A stretch of DNA of 64,000 nt from Halichondria panicea (lineage: Eukaryota; Porifera; Demospongiae; Suberitida; Halichondriidae): NCBI RefSeq assembly GCF_963675165.1, contig NC_087390.1, forward strand, positions 4,535,301 to 4,599,300, written 5' to 3'. The position numbers and the translations under genes are program-made. This document shows, one piece after another, positions 45,369-58,387 of the stretch. How positions within the stretch are numbered: position 1 is the first letter of the stretch; each line of letters begins with the position of its first letter. Under the pieces are notes generated by a model. It was not told the origin of the DNA. It ran no database searches and was given only the letters and a program-made list of their open reading frames with translations.

Positions 45369-48129
45369 ATGGAGCTGATTGGACTCCTTGACACTGTCAG
45401 CGAGCTTGAGCACACTGTCAGAGAGCTTGAGGACGACCAGGGAGTCTGTTATGACCATGACGAGCCCAGTGATGACGATTTTGAGACAGATCTGGAGAGT
45501 GATTCAGGTTTGTGTCATTGCACCATTAAATAGTGGTTGGGGAGGCAGCATTGTGATGCCCTAACGATATGTGGCCTCTTTTTGGCGGAGGCGTCGTGTG
45601 CATGCCTTTTGTGGCTCCTCCCACATTGTGTGAGCCTGCGTCGCCTTGACTGCAGTACTGTACTGTACCCTAACCCCTAGTTGTTAATGATATTCATAGC
45701 ACCACACGCGTGCGTTACGCCCACATATTGATATTCATGGTTGTTGTGGTTTGTTGGGCTCCTCCCACGAGTCTTTGATGTGGACGAGCTTTTTCCTCTG
45801 ACCTAACCTAACCACCCCCCCAGTAGTTAATGATATTCATAGCACCACACGAGCGTGAGGTACGCCCACGTAATGACATTCATGGTTGTTGTGGTTTGTT
45901 GGGCTCCTCCCACGAGCCTTTGATGTGGACGAGCCTTTTCCTCTGCTGTACTGTACCTATGTGCCCTAAACTCCCCAGTAGTTAATGATATTCATAGCAC
46001 CACACGCGTGTGAGGTACGCCCACGTAATGACATTCATGGTTGTTGTGGTTTGTTGGGCTCCTCCCACGAGCCTTTTCCTCTGCTGTACTGTACCTATGT
46101 GCCCTAAATCCCCCCCCCCCCCAGTAGTTAATGATATTCATAGCACCACACACGTGTGAGATACGCCCACGTAATGACATTCATGGTTGTTGTGGTTTGT
46201 TGGGCTCCTCCCACGAGCCTTTGATGTGGACGAGCCTTTTCCTCTGCTGTACTGTACCTATGTGCCCACCCAGTAGTTAATGATATTCATAGCACCACAC
46301 GCGTGTGAGGTACGCCCACGTAATGACTTCATGGTTGTTGTGGTTTGTTGGGCTCCTCCCACGAGCCTTTAATGTGGACGAGCCTTTTCCTCTGCTGTAC
46401 TGTACCTATGTGCCCTAACCCCCCCCCTCAGTAGTTAATGATATTCATAGCACCACACGTGTGCGGTACGCCCACGTAATGACATTCATAGCCTGTCCCC
46501 CACCTGCACTGGCGAGCACTCTTGTGGTACTCTAATGATATTCATACTTTGTTTTCGTGCAGATGCTGCAGTGGAGGATGATGACGAAATGGTCGATGGC
46601 ATGGCTCCGACTCCCAAACGGAGGAAGCTGGCGAGGGACAATGGACTCCAAAAAGCTAAATCCACAGGAAGATACCCCGTCTTTGGCGGTGTGGTCGGTC
46701 CTGTCGATCAACTTGATCCGTCTGTAACTTCATGCCTAGATTTTGTTAAGTTACTTTGGCCCGATAGTTTGTGTGAGTACATAGCCGAACAGACCAACCT
46801 GTACGCTAGGCAGTGTGGTGCTAAGGGTTGGTCAGCTACAAACAGTGCCGAATTGTGGGTGTTTTTGGGGATTGTACTAGAGATGGGCATTCATAGGCTC
46901 CCTGAAATTACGGACTACTGGTCCAAGGATCCTCTTTTAGGTGTACAATCTGTGAGCAATGTAATGTCGCTCAAAAGGTTCCAAAGTTTATGGCGATATC
47001 TGCACTGTGAGGACAATACGTCCATCACTGATGCACGTAAGGTAACTAGCAAGCTAAAAACTGTTTAGAGACTCTTAAAGCCAACTACTTCATGAGGTAT
47101 AATCCCAGCCAGGAGCTTTCCGTTGATGAGATGATGATAAAGTACAAGGGTCGTAAAAGCGGGAAAATTCATTTGCCCAAGAAGCCTGTTAAACTGGGGT
47201 TCAAGGTATGGTGCTGCTCATGTTCATGCTGTGGGTATCTCTGTGTGTTTGATGTATACAGTGGTAAGCTCACCGATTCCTCTGGGAAAAAGATAGCTGT
47301 GAAAGGGCTTGTGAAAAATGTAGTCCATCGTTTACTCACTCCTTTTTATGGTCATCAGCATGTTGTGTACATGGACAACTTTTACACGTCCGGTCCATTG
47401 ATAGAAGAGTTGGCTAAGCAAAATGTGTTTACTGTCGGCACAATTTTGAAGAATGCTGCTGGTTTCCCAGCAAGTCTTAAGGATGTGGTACTCGACAAAG
47501 GTGACTATACGTCCATGACTGTTGGTGATATTTCTTACTCTATGTTTAACGACCGTAGAGTTGTGTCCTTTGCAACAAATGTGTTCCCTGACCGTATGCC
47601 CTACACTGTAATGCGAATGCACAAAGACGGTACCCTACGCTCTCAGAGTGTCCCCCCCTGTCTCCCTGCATATAACATGTACATGGGAGGAGTTTACAAT
47701 ACAGGGCATATGAGGAAAACCTATGGGTACGATAGAAAGTGTCGGCGGTATTGGTTCAGGATTTTCTTTCAATTCCTTGACGTTAGTGTGAATAATGCAT
47801 ACATTCTATACAGGCACAACTGTGTCAGGGTGGGTTCAAAGGCCATGCCTTTGAAAGGGTTTCGATTGGAACTAATTCATAGTCTATTGGGTGTGCCACG
47901 TACTCGTAGCAGTGCCTCAGGTCTGGCCAGTCTAAATATCGTTTTCCCCCCATCACAGGGCGCACGTGTGAGTGCAAATAGTGTCGGAGTGTCTCGTGGG
48001 CGCTGTCAAGTGTGTGTTCGGGAGAAGATCCCTAGCAGAGAGCAGCAACACACTGCAATGGCATGTCCCCACTGTCGCATAAGAATATGCAAAGGACACT
48101 CCGTTATCGGACACACATGTGCTAGCTAG
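45369..48129 (+). CDS. piggyBac-type transposase (PGBD-like), intron plus one frameshift
   Basis: Exon 1 is 45369-45507 (acidic N-terminus, LESDS), joined in phase to exon 2 starting 46563 (AAVEDDDEMVDG, then a basic KRRKL signal). The product fits the DDE_Tnp_1_7 family. The N-terminal helical domain contains ELWVFLGIVLEMGIHRLPEI. Catalytic-core Asp residues lie in LSVDEMMIKYKGR, VVYMDNFYTSGPL and FLDVSVNNAYILY. A C-terminal Cys/His zinc finger reads CQVC..., ACPHCRIRICKGH, HTC. The frame stops at TAG 47066-47068, and the family reading resumes one frame over at about 47069 (TLKANYFMRYNPSQE). A single base missing from the T run at 47063-47065 explains it. So the gene is either recently inactivated or carries an assembly error. 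I could not find the TTAA-flanked terminal repeats. Start lies 327 bp from the divergent Reeler gene start. Confidence 0.88.
45678..46490. repeat. Minisatellite of about 146-160 bp units in the transposase intron
   Basis: Six copies begin near 45678, 45822, 45977, 46123, 46272 and 46430 with AGTAGTTAATGATATTCATA, continue ACGCCCACGTAATGACATTC and CTCCTCCCACGAGCCTTTGA, and end in a C-rich spacer of variable length; the last is truncated. The array makes up most of the 1.05-kb intron. Confidence 0.9.
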
Positions 48130-48223
48130 CTAATGTGCTGTGTGACTGATTTTTCTTAGATGGTACTCTCCTGGTCTAAATTGGCCTTGGAGAGGGGAGG
48201 AAAGGGGTATTATTTCAATGATT

Positions 48224-48229
48224 AATAAA
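48224..48229 (+). promoter_or_regulatory. Polyadenylation signal of the transposase gene
   Basis: AATAAA 95 bp after the stop codon at 48129. Confidence 0.5.
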
Positions 48230-48375
48230 ATTGTGATAAAGAATTCAGTTGTATATGAGAGGCCCTAACCCACTCTGTTATAAATTCTGTTGTAATTAAT
48301 CGGCCTGGAATCGAGGTTAACGTCGTGCTTGAAAGCCACTAGCGTTCAATTGGAGACGGGTCGGCCTGGGATATA

Positions 48376-48435
48376 GTAACCATACAGTAACCATGGTAAT
48401 AAATTAATATATTACCATGGTTACTGTATGGTTAC
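48376..48435. repeat. Perfect 25-bp inverted repeat with 10-nt loop
   Basis: GTAACCATACAGTAACCATG continues to 48400, and its exact complement occupies 48411-48435. The outer 10 bp is repeated again directly after (TGTATGGTTAC). A cruciform-capable site near the transposase 3' end. Confidence 0.9.
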
Positions 48436-51400
48436 TGTATGGTTACCCAAAATATTTTTTGGGTGAAAAAGGTGCTGGTGTCAACAAGAAATCTTGAGTT
48501 GTTAACAGTACACTTCATCTCAATTTTATGCTGTTTTGCTTTAAAATCTGCCTTAACCGCATGTTTGATGTTCGCAAAACATTCTAGTAATACGGTGAAA
48601 ACAAGCAGGCCTTAAATGAATACTTATTTTAATGGTGTACATAGGAAATCGGAAGATGCATGGATCATCTTTAACCAAGCCTCGTTTAATTAAACGGAAT
48701 GTTTGGGTTAGAGCATCGGCCGTATAATGGACCTATATGCGAGGAGGGAAACACCAAGGACCAATCACTAATATAACAGCCAAGCAACTGGTTACGAAGC
48801 CTGAGTTTCGACAGCAGTATCTCAGCTGTAGTATTTGATGCTTGCCTGCATGATCCCTTCAACTTCAGGACGTTTTGGATGAGGATCTGAGTTTGAGCAA
48901 GCTAAAAGACAAGGCTTCATGCATTCCGCTCCATCAAAGACGTGCAGAAAGTATTTTGCCGGTAATATATAATTATTATGCTAAAGAATTATTATCAGAC
49001 CAGTTAATATAAGTTAATCCTCTGTATATAGTTATGATTACTATAGTACAACGTAGAGTGAGCCGGGCTACACGGCGATTTCCTGAATACTGTAATGGGA
49101 AAAGAAGATACATCCTGCCTTCACAGCTTACTGCAAGGGTGCTTTCTAAGCATGCAGAGCAAAACAAAGATGAAAAGAATAGCACACGTCTCTTTGATAT
49201 TACTGGAATGTCCTGTGAAGTACAAGACGTATAATTATGTGTGCCACTCTTTTCATTGCCGACATTCTAATGGTGAATTTAATACATAGACCATTCTAAC
49301 TGTTATATTAACGCGTTTGCAGGAATGGTCTGAGAAAGAGTTAAAGAACCTTGTGTTCACATGCAAATAGGTCAACATCATCCCAGAGAAGACCATGCCA
49401 ATGTACAATATTGTGCTTATTAGCAATCTTGAGCAACCCAACACTCCATCACCAAGAGTAAGTAGAAAGCTACTGATGCACACTGTTGTATTTTTGCAGT
49501 AATTTGTATTAAACTGGTTTTGTGTATTCCTTCTGATAAGACCGTAGGATTTTCCAAAGCACTGGCCAGAGCTAGGGGTCTGTTGTGGTTGGCCAGTACT
49601 ATTATGGGAGTTTGTTGAACGAGCACTTCAACCTGCATACAAGGAGGACAAACAAACCTCTTTAATGCCGACAAGAACGACCAATCTACATATGAGCCAG
49701 GTCAAGTCCCTTTTAGTATTAATGAGGCAGTGATTCGCTCGCTCTCCTTCGAAGGAAACTGTGTCATTGATGCAACCACTGACTGAGACTGGTACGTTAT
49801 TAATTCCACACTATACACAACAACATGTTCATAGCTGCATGGGAAGAACAAGCAAAACTGAAAACCAAATCTCCGACAGCTTGGGAGTGAGACGTATCAT
49901 GTGATGTGTTTCTCTCCTATATCAGTCTATGGAATTGGGAATTAGCATCCCTCTACTGTTTTACTAAAAGCTGCTAACATACCTTCAAGACAATGGCACT
50001 ACTATACTCTATTTTTTCACAGTCATACCACTCAAAGCCTTAGTAAGTCTTATTGTTATATTTTTAAACTGGAAAGAAGCGCCCATAAGAAATAGGACCT
50101 CATTCCTGAGAAGGTCGTCCTACACCAAAATGGTTCAAATCGGTTGTGACCTATATACAACACAATGCATGCATGGGCAATTATATATGCCTCTCCCAGA
50201 CTCACAAATCTCGCCACCACTCTCTTCGACTCAACAAATTACGATCCCTCTATACTGTCTTAGTGTAACAGGAAATGGAGATGTTCTCCCTATAAACTGC
50301 TAACAAATCGTCCGTCAAGTATCGAGTTTATTCACAAATCGATTCAAATGTATCTATATATAGGTAGTTCGAAAGTGGTGTCTATATAGCTGCTAATAAT
50401 TTACTGCCACTTATAATAAGCTGTTTTGGATAGAATGCTGCATGTCTATATAATATGCCGGTGGTGCATAAACTCATGAACCCGTGTCTTCGGCTGAATT
50501 GGTATATATAATAGATGTGTGTCTGTTTCATCCAGTGTTGCAAAGCATGTATGTTGTCAACATACAACATTGTTGGCTTCTAAATAACCATTAGCCTTAG
50601 AACATACAACCCTTATCTGCATGCATGCATGGTGTCATTGTCGTACTACATAGCTTGCATGGTCACTAAAATGAAGCCATTATGCAGACTGATTTATAGG
50701 AAGTGTTATCTGCACATCACTGTGACTCTCTTCAGGAAACAACGAAACATGACACTCAAAAAATGACCGTGAAAAATAACTTGCACACTTCAAAAGCATG
50801 TGATAATCAGTGGTCAGTACCTATAGGGTTTATCATACCAGCCCTGTGTGATTGATGATTAGGCCACACCAAATTAATCTTAGGTTTCACGGATTTTCTG
50901 GGTCATATTTTGCAGAATTCCAAAAAAATAAACCAATTAGTGGTCCAGGTCAGAGGTCAGAATAGCCACGTGATCTAGCAAAACGTTGTAATGTTTTGCT
51001 AAAGTGACTTTTTGTGGTGTGTTGTGACTCCGTTTGTGGTTTTATAATGATATTCATCAATTTTTTTCTTTTTTGGGGGGATTAAAAGTCCGTGAAACAT
51101 AAGATCAATTTGGTGTGGCCTTATAATAATTATAGCCAGAAAAACTAACATACATTCACACCAAGCACGGCAATTCCACGTCTTGTCACGTCAATTGTCA
51201 TGTGATAAAATAATGTGCTTTACTTATAATAATAGGATATTTTTGTGAGCAATGAAACCCCTCCCTATATACATCCAATGTGACAGCTAGTGCACATGCA
51301 GTCATGATAATTAAAGTATGTATGTGGCCTCCAGTTCCCCCTAAAGTACAGGCACTCACACAATGACAAATTTAATATCGAAATAAATTCACAAAATCTG

Positions 51401-52879
51401 TCGCTAAAATTATTTCGAAATTACATTGGTAGAAACAAAATACTATTATTAGATTGTTCTGTCAACTTCATATTTTGTGGGTAAAATAACATAACATAAG
51501 CATAATTATAAAATAATTAATGATCATGTAATTGATCGACAATTAACCTTTTACACTATGGTGTCATCGTATAATTGGTCACTAAAATGGTTGATCATGC
51601 ATGCAGGGTCGACACAAAGATTGCCAGCAAGACCACTATAGTTTCCACTCAAAGTAAAAATATTATATACTCACTTTAAAGATAATTGTTGTTATGTTGT
51701 CAGTGGCAGATAGGATTTATCATACAAGCCCTTGCTGTGTCAGTGAATGATTAAATGTTGATGATTGATCAACTTGAAAACAGCTAGCATGTTCTGCTGA
51801 GACAGCTTGAAAAGAGTAGATTGATATTGCTTGTGCTCTATATATACGATCAGGATATCTGCTGCAAGCTGATACAAAAAGGCAAATAGAAAATTACGAG
51901 AATAAATTAAAATGACTATATAAATCTAACCTTATATTGAACTCTCAAATTTAGTAGAAACTGTTATGAGAAAGTGCTCCAAAGGAGAAATATAATAATT
52001 GTACAGACTTATAGGTTTTGCATGCTAACCTTACGCTGATCTTCAAATCGTGTCCAAAGCTAGTGCATGCTTAGATATTTATGGCTGTACGAATGCTTTA
52101 GCGAATCTATAGCGAATCTATAGACAGGCGAAACAGCATAATGTACAGTATTTTATCATGGGCAGGGGACTTGCTAATGCAAAAAGCGACATGCAATATC
52201 GAGACTGGAGAGCAAATACTGTGCAACTATTATTTTTCCATGCAGATGTCATCAACATTATAACTCTTCATGCCTTGTACCACCGTCAGAGAATGGAACA
52301 ATCTTCTCTCAGAGCAACCTCAATCTCGAGTTTCAAACTAGCTCTTAGTTGCAGACCAGACCGACCACCAAAGCAAAGAATAATCGTGTTGTACTGTACT
52401 GCTGATTTATGCAGTAATATAAAATGAAGGATAAACAAAAACGCACTGACAGGATCTTGATTGATGCATGAGATACAAGCAGACTTGGAAAACTAGCAGG
52501 GAAAAAATCTGCAATGAGTACTTGGGTACTTTTCACCAAATATATATATACCTTCACCTACATGTAACCATTTTGTTAAGGTTAACTTAAACTAAGCTTA
52601 TATTCATTCCCTCTTATATACCAGGCATATGACATAATACTGCCATCATGTTGGCAAAACTGCATGTGGATTTGACTACCAACTTTGAACTCGATGGATT
52701 TGCTCTATATAATATTTTTATCGTTATTGAATGATGTATATAAGTTGGTTAAAAGGGCATTATTAATAATTATAGATTCTGCATGTATAATTATAATAAT
52801 TATTTAGTTTGTTTTTGCATTTATTTTCTTATTCTGGGATGAACTGGAAGCCACAGATACGAGAGCTAGGTTCATCGGT
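48436..52879. other. Gene-poor, repeat-rich stretch
   Basis: No intact gene. Possible coding relics lie at 49320-49480 and 49680-49790 (GQVPFSINEAVIRSLSF then a stop), too decayed to assign. The MITE at 50861-51120 is the clearest element. The rest is AT-rich sequence without a feature I can support. Confidence 0.45.
50861..51120. mobile_element. Inverted-repeat MITE (AGGCCACACC ends)
   Basis: AGGCCACACCAAATTAATCT and AGATCAATTTGGTGTGGCC are inverted ends, followed inward by AGGTTTCACGGA and TCCGTGAAACAT. About 260 bp, non-coding. Confidence 0.8.
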
Positions 52880-54330
52880 AGACCATAATAGTACGTCCTG
52901 TTTGCTATAATGTACACTTTGATGAGCAGCTGATCCTCTCACTGATCTCCTCAAACCTTTCAATGGTAGTCTGGGAGGTGCTGTGAAGTTTTCCTCAATG
53001 AGTCATCGCTGCTGTCACTCGATTAACTCTCATCCGAGCACACTGAAGGTGTTGGAGATTGGCAAACCAGAAAGTAAAGGTATACGCTTCTTTGCATCAA
53101 AATGTACAACAGACACTTCTGAATTTAATGAATGGTGGCCATTTTGAAACATCCGGTTAGGTGTTTAAAGAGAATGCTGATGACTTGTGAGTCGAAGATT
53201 GGAAGGGATTGTGTCGACCTAAGTATATACGGCATCTGTGATGGTGTCCCCCGAACTAAAGTAGCATCCAGTTTAAGAAGTGATTATACCAGTGAGGATG
53301 ATTCAGAAGAGACAGTTCTGACAGCATCATATTGATAGTCACTATCGTTCAGCAATCTTTCGATATCTATGAGAATATGCTATACAAATCCAGGAATTTT
53401 GTAAATTCTATTGTATGGACGACAAGCATAGATTAAAAGTGGGAGAACCTGGAATACCAGTAGCTGCAGCAGAGAGAGGCAGACAAGTTCTTGTGTCGAC
53501 CACCGAATTAAAGTTTTGAGGTTTGTGTCATCATGACTTTACATGGTTCAGTCTAATTCCTACCATATTGATATACCCGCTGATATGGATTCTGGCTCTT
53601 GGTATGACGAATTGGTCTAAAAAATGTTTTTGAGCCTTCAAATTCGATTCGACATAGAAATGTACAGAAAATTACTTACATATAATCTCAACGCAGCTCA
53701 ATAATCGCACTGTTTCTCAACCTTAACTTAGATTACCTGTGTGCAGCTAGGGCTGCTCCCCATCACTTATGGCGTAATCCAGTGGAAAGAATTATGTCCA
53801 TACTGAATCTTGGTTTCCAAAGCGTTGGCTTGATGAGATCTAAGATGTCAGAAGAAGCAGAAGCAGCTTTAAAGAATTTCGGCAGCCTTCTCTTCTGAAA
53901 AGAAGGCCAGCCTTACAAAGAACAACTTTCAAAGTATTTAGAACCAACCATTCAGCTGCTGTCTAATGTTGTTAGTCGCCTAGAGCTCAAGGGAAGGAAA
54001 TTTGATTGTACAACAGCTGTTCAGATTATCAAATTGAAAGATTCTGGAAAACTCTCTAAACAATGGAGCCTCTACTATCTATGGGTGACACCATGCACAA
54101 AGAAGGATGTTAAAGATAAAAAACGCTTAAGAAAGTTCATGGATGATTGCTGTGTTCTAAGGCATTACTAATGTGGTGAGCCTGATTGTGAAATTTGCAA
54201 ACCTCCACGCATGAATGAAGAAGATTTCAAAAGAATAAAGCACCTGCCAGATCCAATGCCTGCATGGGAAAGATGACCACTACCTTTCATTTGAGGAGGC
54301 ATTATAATTATACAAAATGACTGCAACAAC
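52880..54330 (+). pseudogene. Degenerate mobile-element-type ORF
   Basis: Fragments in shifting frames look like one old protein: CMDDKHRLKVGEPGIPVAAA (about 53410), HHLWRNPVERIMSILNLGFQ (about 53760), GLMRSKMSEEAEAALKNF, and near the end EPDCEICKPPRMNEEDFK with KHLPDPMPAW. Several stops and frameshifts separate them. I recall this kind of protein as a multicopy family in sponges and cnidarians, probably transposon-borne, but I cannot name it with certainty. Boundaries are approximate. Confidence 0.55.
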
Positions 54331-55015
54331 AGAGGAGCATAAACCATCCATATCCCAGCCAATTATAGGAAAAGAAAGGCCCTGTTTTATAGTCCTAGTG
54401 TCCAGTATGTTAACAACGCTCAGATAATGCTTCTGCGAGGAATGTGATCTCTGGAGGCTTATTTTCTCTAAAAGAAAACTGAGTGTGAAGGATAGAGCTA
54501 ACTGAATTGCAAGCATTCTTAGACGATGTTACTTATACATGTGAAGCTAACATTAGAAACACTGGAACTCCCTGAAAAATTGCTTGTGTGGCTATTCGTG
54601 AGCATCACTGTTTTGAACCTATAGAGAGATTGTATTATGTAGTATTGTATATACCTATAGAGAGATTGTATTATGAAGCTTGAGATTGTATTATAGAGTA
54701 TTGTCTATACCTATAGAGAGATTGTATTATGTAGCTTTGGCACCTCCACCGAGACATCAGCACACATTATTATGGGCACTCACACACCTATAAATTAATA
54801 ATTTGTCTTAATATTTGTAGTGTAATTGTGTTGCCTGTCTTTGTTGTGCATGCATGTTCTGTGTGCATGTGTATGTGTTTTTCTCTTTGTGACTCTCTTA
54901 ATCCAAAAAGTCTGTTTCATTGCTTAGTAACAGTATTGAGTTCGTGAAATTCCAATAATAAAGATTTGTCTACTAATTAACATGCATGCATGCATGCAGC
55001 ACGTTGCTTAATAGT

Positions 55016-55250
55016 TGGGCGGGTTTCAAGCCTATGTCAGGATTTGTCTTGCTGAATTATATGACACGCGGATAAGCAGCTATGAATAGATATTCTAAAG
55101 TGGGTGTTAAACCAATTTTACCTTGCTTGAGGTTGCGCAACCGGACGTGAAACCGACCACAGTAGAAATGCTGCAATCTGATTGGGCTGCAACTATAGTT
55201 GCAGCAAAGACAAATTCTGACATAGGCTTGAAACCTGACCTCCCGCCAGG
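55016..55250. mobile_element. Inverted-repeat element
   Basis: GGGCGGGTTTCAAGCCTATG near 55016 and CATAGGCTTGAAACC near 55222 with CTCCCGCC form the ends; the interior has GGTTGCGCAACCGGACGTGA. A diverged partner lies at about 6840-6990 with the same GCGCAACCGGACGTGA core. Confidence 0.65.
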
Positions 55251-55947
55251 GACGACTAGTTGCTTAATTGATCAAAAGATGACAGGGTAATAAAATTAAT
55301 AGACACAATTGACAGACTAGAGTGACAATTAAATAATCACTATAATTATTATAGCCTCCCCGGCCTGAATTGAGGCTATATTGATCGGGATTGGACACTA
55401 TACATAGCTAAATTTATTGAAGAGACTATAACAAATCAGTGTGCATGGGCATTCTCCTTCTCCTTCCCACATCTCACCAAGGAATGGAGACCATAGATAA
55501 CGAGATCAAGAATTAACCTATATGTAAGTTCACCCATGAAATCAGAAACTATAGTGTAATCTATACCCTCACAAAACTCAAGTCTCTCGGCGCAGGAGTT
55601 ACCCGAATTACCTCACAGACCCATGCATTTCAGAGTCAACCATGCATGATGAGGCCAGAAGGTAATAAGTGATAACGTATACATGTAGATATCAAACGAT
55701 ATTAACAGACTCATGCATGACAGAACTATAATTATATAATTATATAAGTCATGCACAGTCAGCACATGCAGATCTGCACCTGTCTTCTACTTGTATAAAA
55801 TATGCATACATTAATTGCTAAATGTATATATATAAATTATATTATGATGGTTAAGTATAAAGCAACAATTATATAGCTATTGAATTAACAAGTACGTTAA
55901 ATCCAGACTGTATCAATATCATAATTATAAAAACATAAAAATATGCT

Positions 55948-58259
55948 TCACTTAAACACCTGAATGCGATCATTGCCATAGTCACTGACATACAGAATTT
56001 TGTTTAAGTCTATGGCTATTCCTCGTGGAGATGATAACTGTCCCAGCCCACTTCCTGGTCCGCCAAAACACTTCACGAATTCCCCTCGAATTGTAAACAT
56101 ACTAATACGGTGATTACGTAGTTCAGTCACAAAAACAAAGCCATCAGGGTCGACACAAAGGTGAGAGGGAGAAAGCAATTGACCAAGAAGCTTGCCTTTA
56201 CTACCAAATTCACGAACAAATGAGCCTTCCTGAGTGAGTACTTGAATTCGGTGGTTGAACGAATCTACAACATATAGTAGACCGTACGCATCGATTGTGA
56301 TATCCGTAGGTTGGTTAAATTCACATTTCCCTTTTCCTCTCTGTCCAATAAACTTGTAATGAGTTAGGTCGCTATTGAGCACTTGGATTCGATAGTTTTC
56401 ACGCTCACAAACAAACACACGACAATTTGTACCGATTGCTATACCCACAGGGTCTTTGAACTGCAGCTTGTCTTTGCCTCTAGTACCGACGGTCTTCAGC
56501 CAAGTTCCATTGGAGTCAAACACTTGCAAGCGATACACAGAATCGGTCACAAAGAGTTGCTCAGAACTATCGACGGCTACACACTGCGGTTGCAGAAATT
56601 TGCCATTATTTTCTCCTTTCTCCCCAATTCTTCGGATCAGAATTCCCTGGTGTGTCAGTATCGATACACAATGATTAGAACCGTTCTCGCAAATGATCAG
56701 GAAGTTTGCCGATGTAATCCCTGAAGGGTGGTGAGCACAGTGAATTTCTCTAACAGCATCACCCTGAACTCTTGGAACACTGACAGTCAAAGGGATTGGA
56801 AACACTTCTTCGTATTTCTGATTTTGTCGAAGTGACTGAAAATCGTCAGTGCTACTGGTAACTTCCGACGTTGAAGGTGTCAGAGACAATTGACTGTCAC
56901 GGAAAGATTGTTTTAGTGAGATTAAGAGACGTGGGGGACCAGGTGGCTTTCGGTTTCCAGGCAATTCGCCTTCAGGCGAGACAGTCCTCAAGGCTCCAAA
57001 TGAAGATATTGAATTGGGTAGTTCATCGTACGAAATGAACTGAAACTGAGGGGACTCCTCAATGGTTGGGATAAATTGGAATTCAGAACACAAGAATCTG
57101 TTATTCTCCATAATTGTTCGCTCTACAGACAAGACTCCAGTTGGACCAGAATTTGAGAGGTTGTTTTCAATGAATGTCCTTGATTCGGCAATTTTCTCGT
57201 GAACTTTCTTGATTTTCTGCTCGCGGCATTGCAACTTTTCGAATGGATCTTTCTCAAGCTCATTTAGCTGTGTCAGCAATTCATCTTGTCTGTATTGGAT
57301 ACTCTTTTTCAATTCCTCAAATTTGGCAACTATTTCATCTCGAAGTTCACTAACATGTGTTGTAAAAACATCTTTTTTGACAGTGGTTTGCCGATCCATG
57401 GCATTCAATTCTTTGGTAGTGTCATCAAGACTAGCAACAATGCTTCTTATATCTTCTTCGTGAGTTGTGAGTAGCTCCCTACTAACTGTTTCTACAGTGT
57501 GTTGTCTGTGATCGACAAGACAGCAATCATGGCATACTAGCTCACGACAATTGTGACAGTAGAACTTAATCTTTGTGTTTAAGTGGAGACGGCAATACGG
57601 GATGTCTTGAGGATTACGATAATCCATGCCTTGAAGTTTAGCCACAAATGTTGGGACATCAAGTGATCTCAGGATATGAGTGCCTGCGTACAAAATATGC
57701 ATGGTGTGATGATAATCAATACGCATGATACACGCTTAGCTAAGTACATGTGCATCACAGCAAAATAGCTGTAACAGAACTAATTTTGATGACAAACGAT
57801 ACCGTTGCCAACAAAGGTGTCAATAGCATGACAACTTGCCAGACAATACTGTGGCAGAGTTTTCAAAACCACACACAAACTAATGATTATGACATTCATT
57901 ATGTCCGTTGTAGACACATTTTAAGTTTTTCTTGCTTCTGGGACTGACCTGTGCTGCTTTGATTATTGAAATCAAGGAATCTGTATAATAGCTAATACGT
58001 ACACCTGTAGCCTCGTCCCCACGCCCACACCCACTCCTAATTGCGTGTAGGAGGCAAAAATCTGCTGCACATCCTACACTCAACTTCTCATGATCATTTA
58101 TAACTTACGGGAGACTCAGTATAGGATTAACAGAACCACAAACTGGACTAAGTTTGTCGACAGAATCCAAGGGAGAATTTAAGCAAGTGGAGGGAGTCAA
58201 AATGATGAACTTGTCCTTCAGTGCTTCAATACGCTGATGTACAAGAACCTTTACTCCCT
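55948..58259 (-). CDS. B-box / coiled-coil / NHL-repeat protein (TRIM-like), 5' end uncertain
   Basis: Main exon 55948-57683 (577 codons plus stop) encodes a B-box type 2 zinc finger (YCRLH, FYCHNCRELVCHDCCLVDH, then H), a long coiled coil of about 110 residues, a Ser/Pro-rich linker, and six NHL repeats forming a C-terminal beta-propeller (for example QPQCVAVDSSEQLFVTDS, NQPTDITIDAYGLLYVVDS, SSPRGIAIDLNKILYVSDY). Upstream a 32-nt microexon 57949-57980 and an exon 58109-58259 have good splice sites and phases that fit exactly (2 then 1). They add about 60 residues but no RING finger. NHL-TRIM proteins usually bind RNA or proteins and act as E3 ligases when a RING is present. Without it ligase activity is doubtful. 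The true start codon is not identified. The divergent gene at 58885 begins 625 bp away. Confidence 0.85.
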
Positions 58260-58387
58260 CTATACCCACATGCAAACACTATAAATACACAATAGCTTTT
58301 CATGTGTTTATTGGTGCCAGAAGGTATAGACGTACGTAATACAAACTTATAGCTATAATTATTATATGCAAAGACTACAAATATGTA

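Noticed and set aside
49034-49680. Possible exons of an unknown gene around 49040-49680
   Set aside because: Short frames, no consistent splice phases and no recognisable family; probably old relics.
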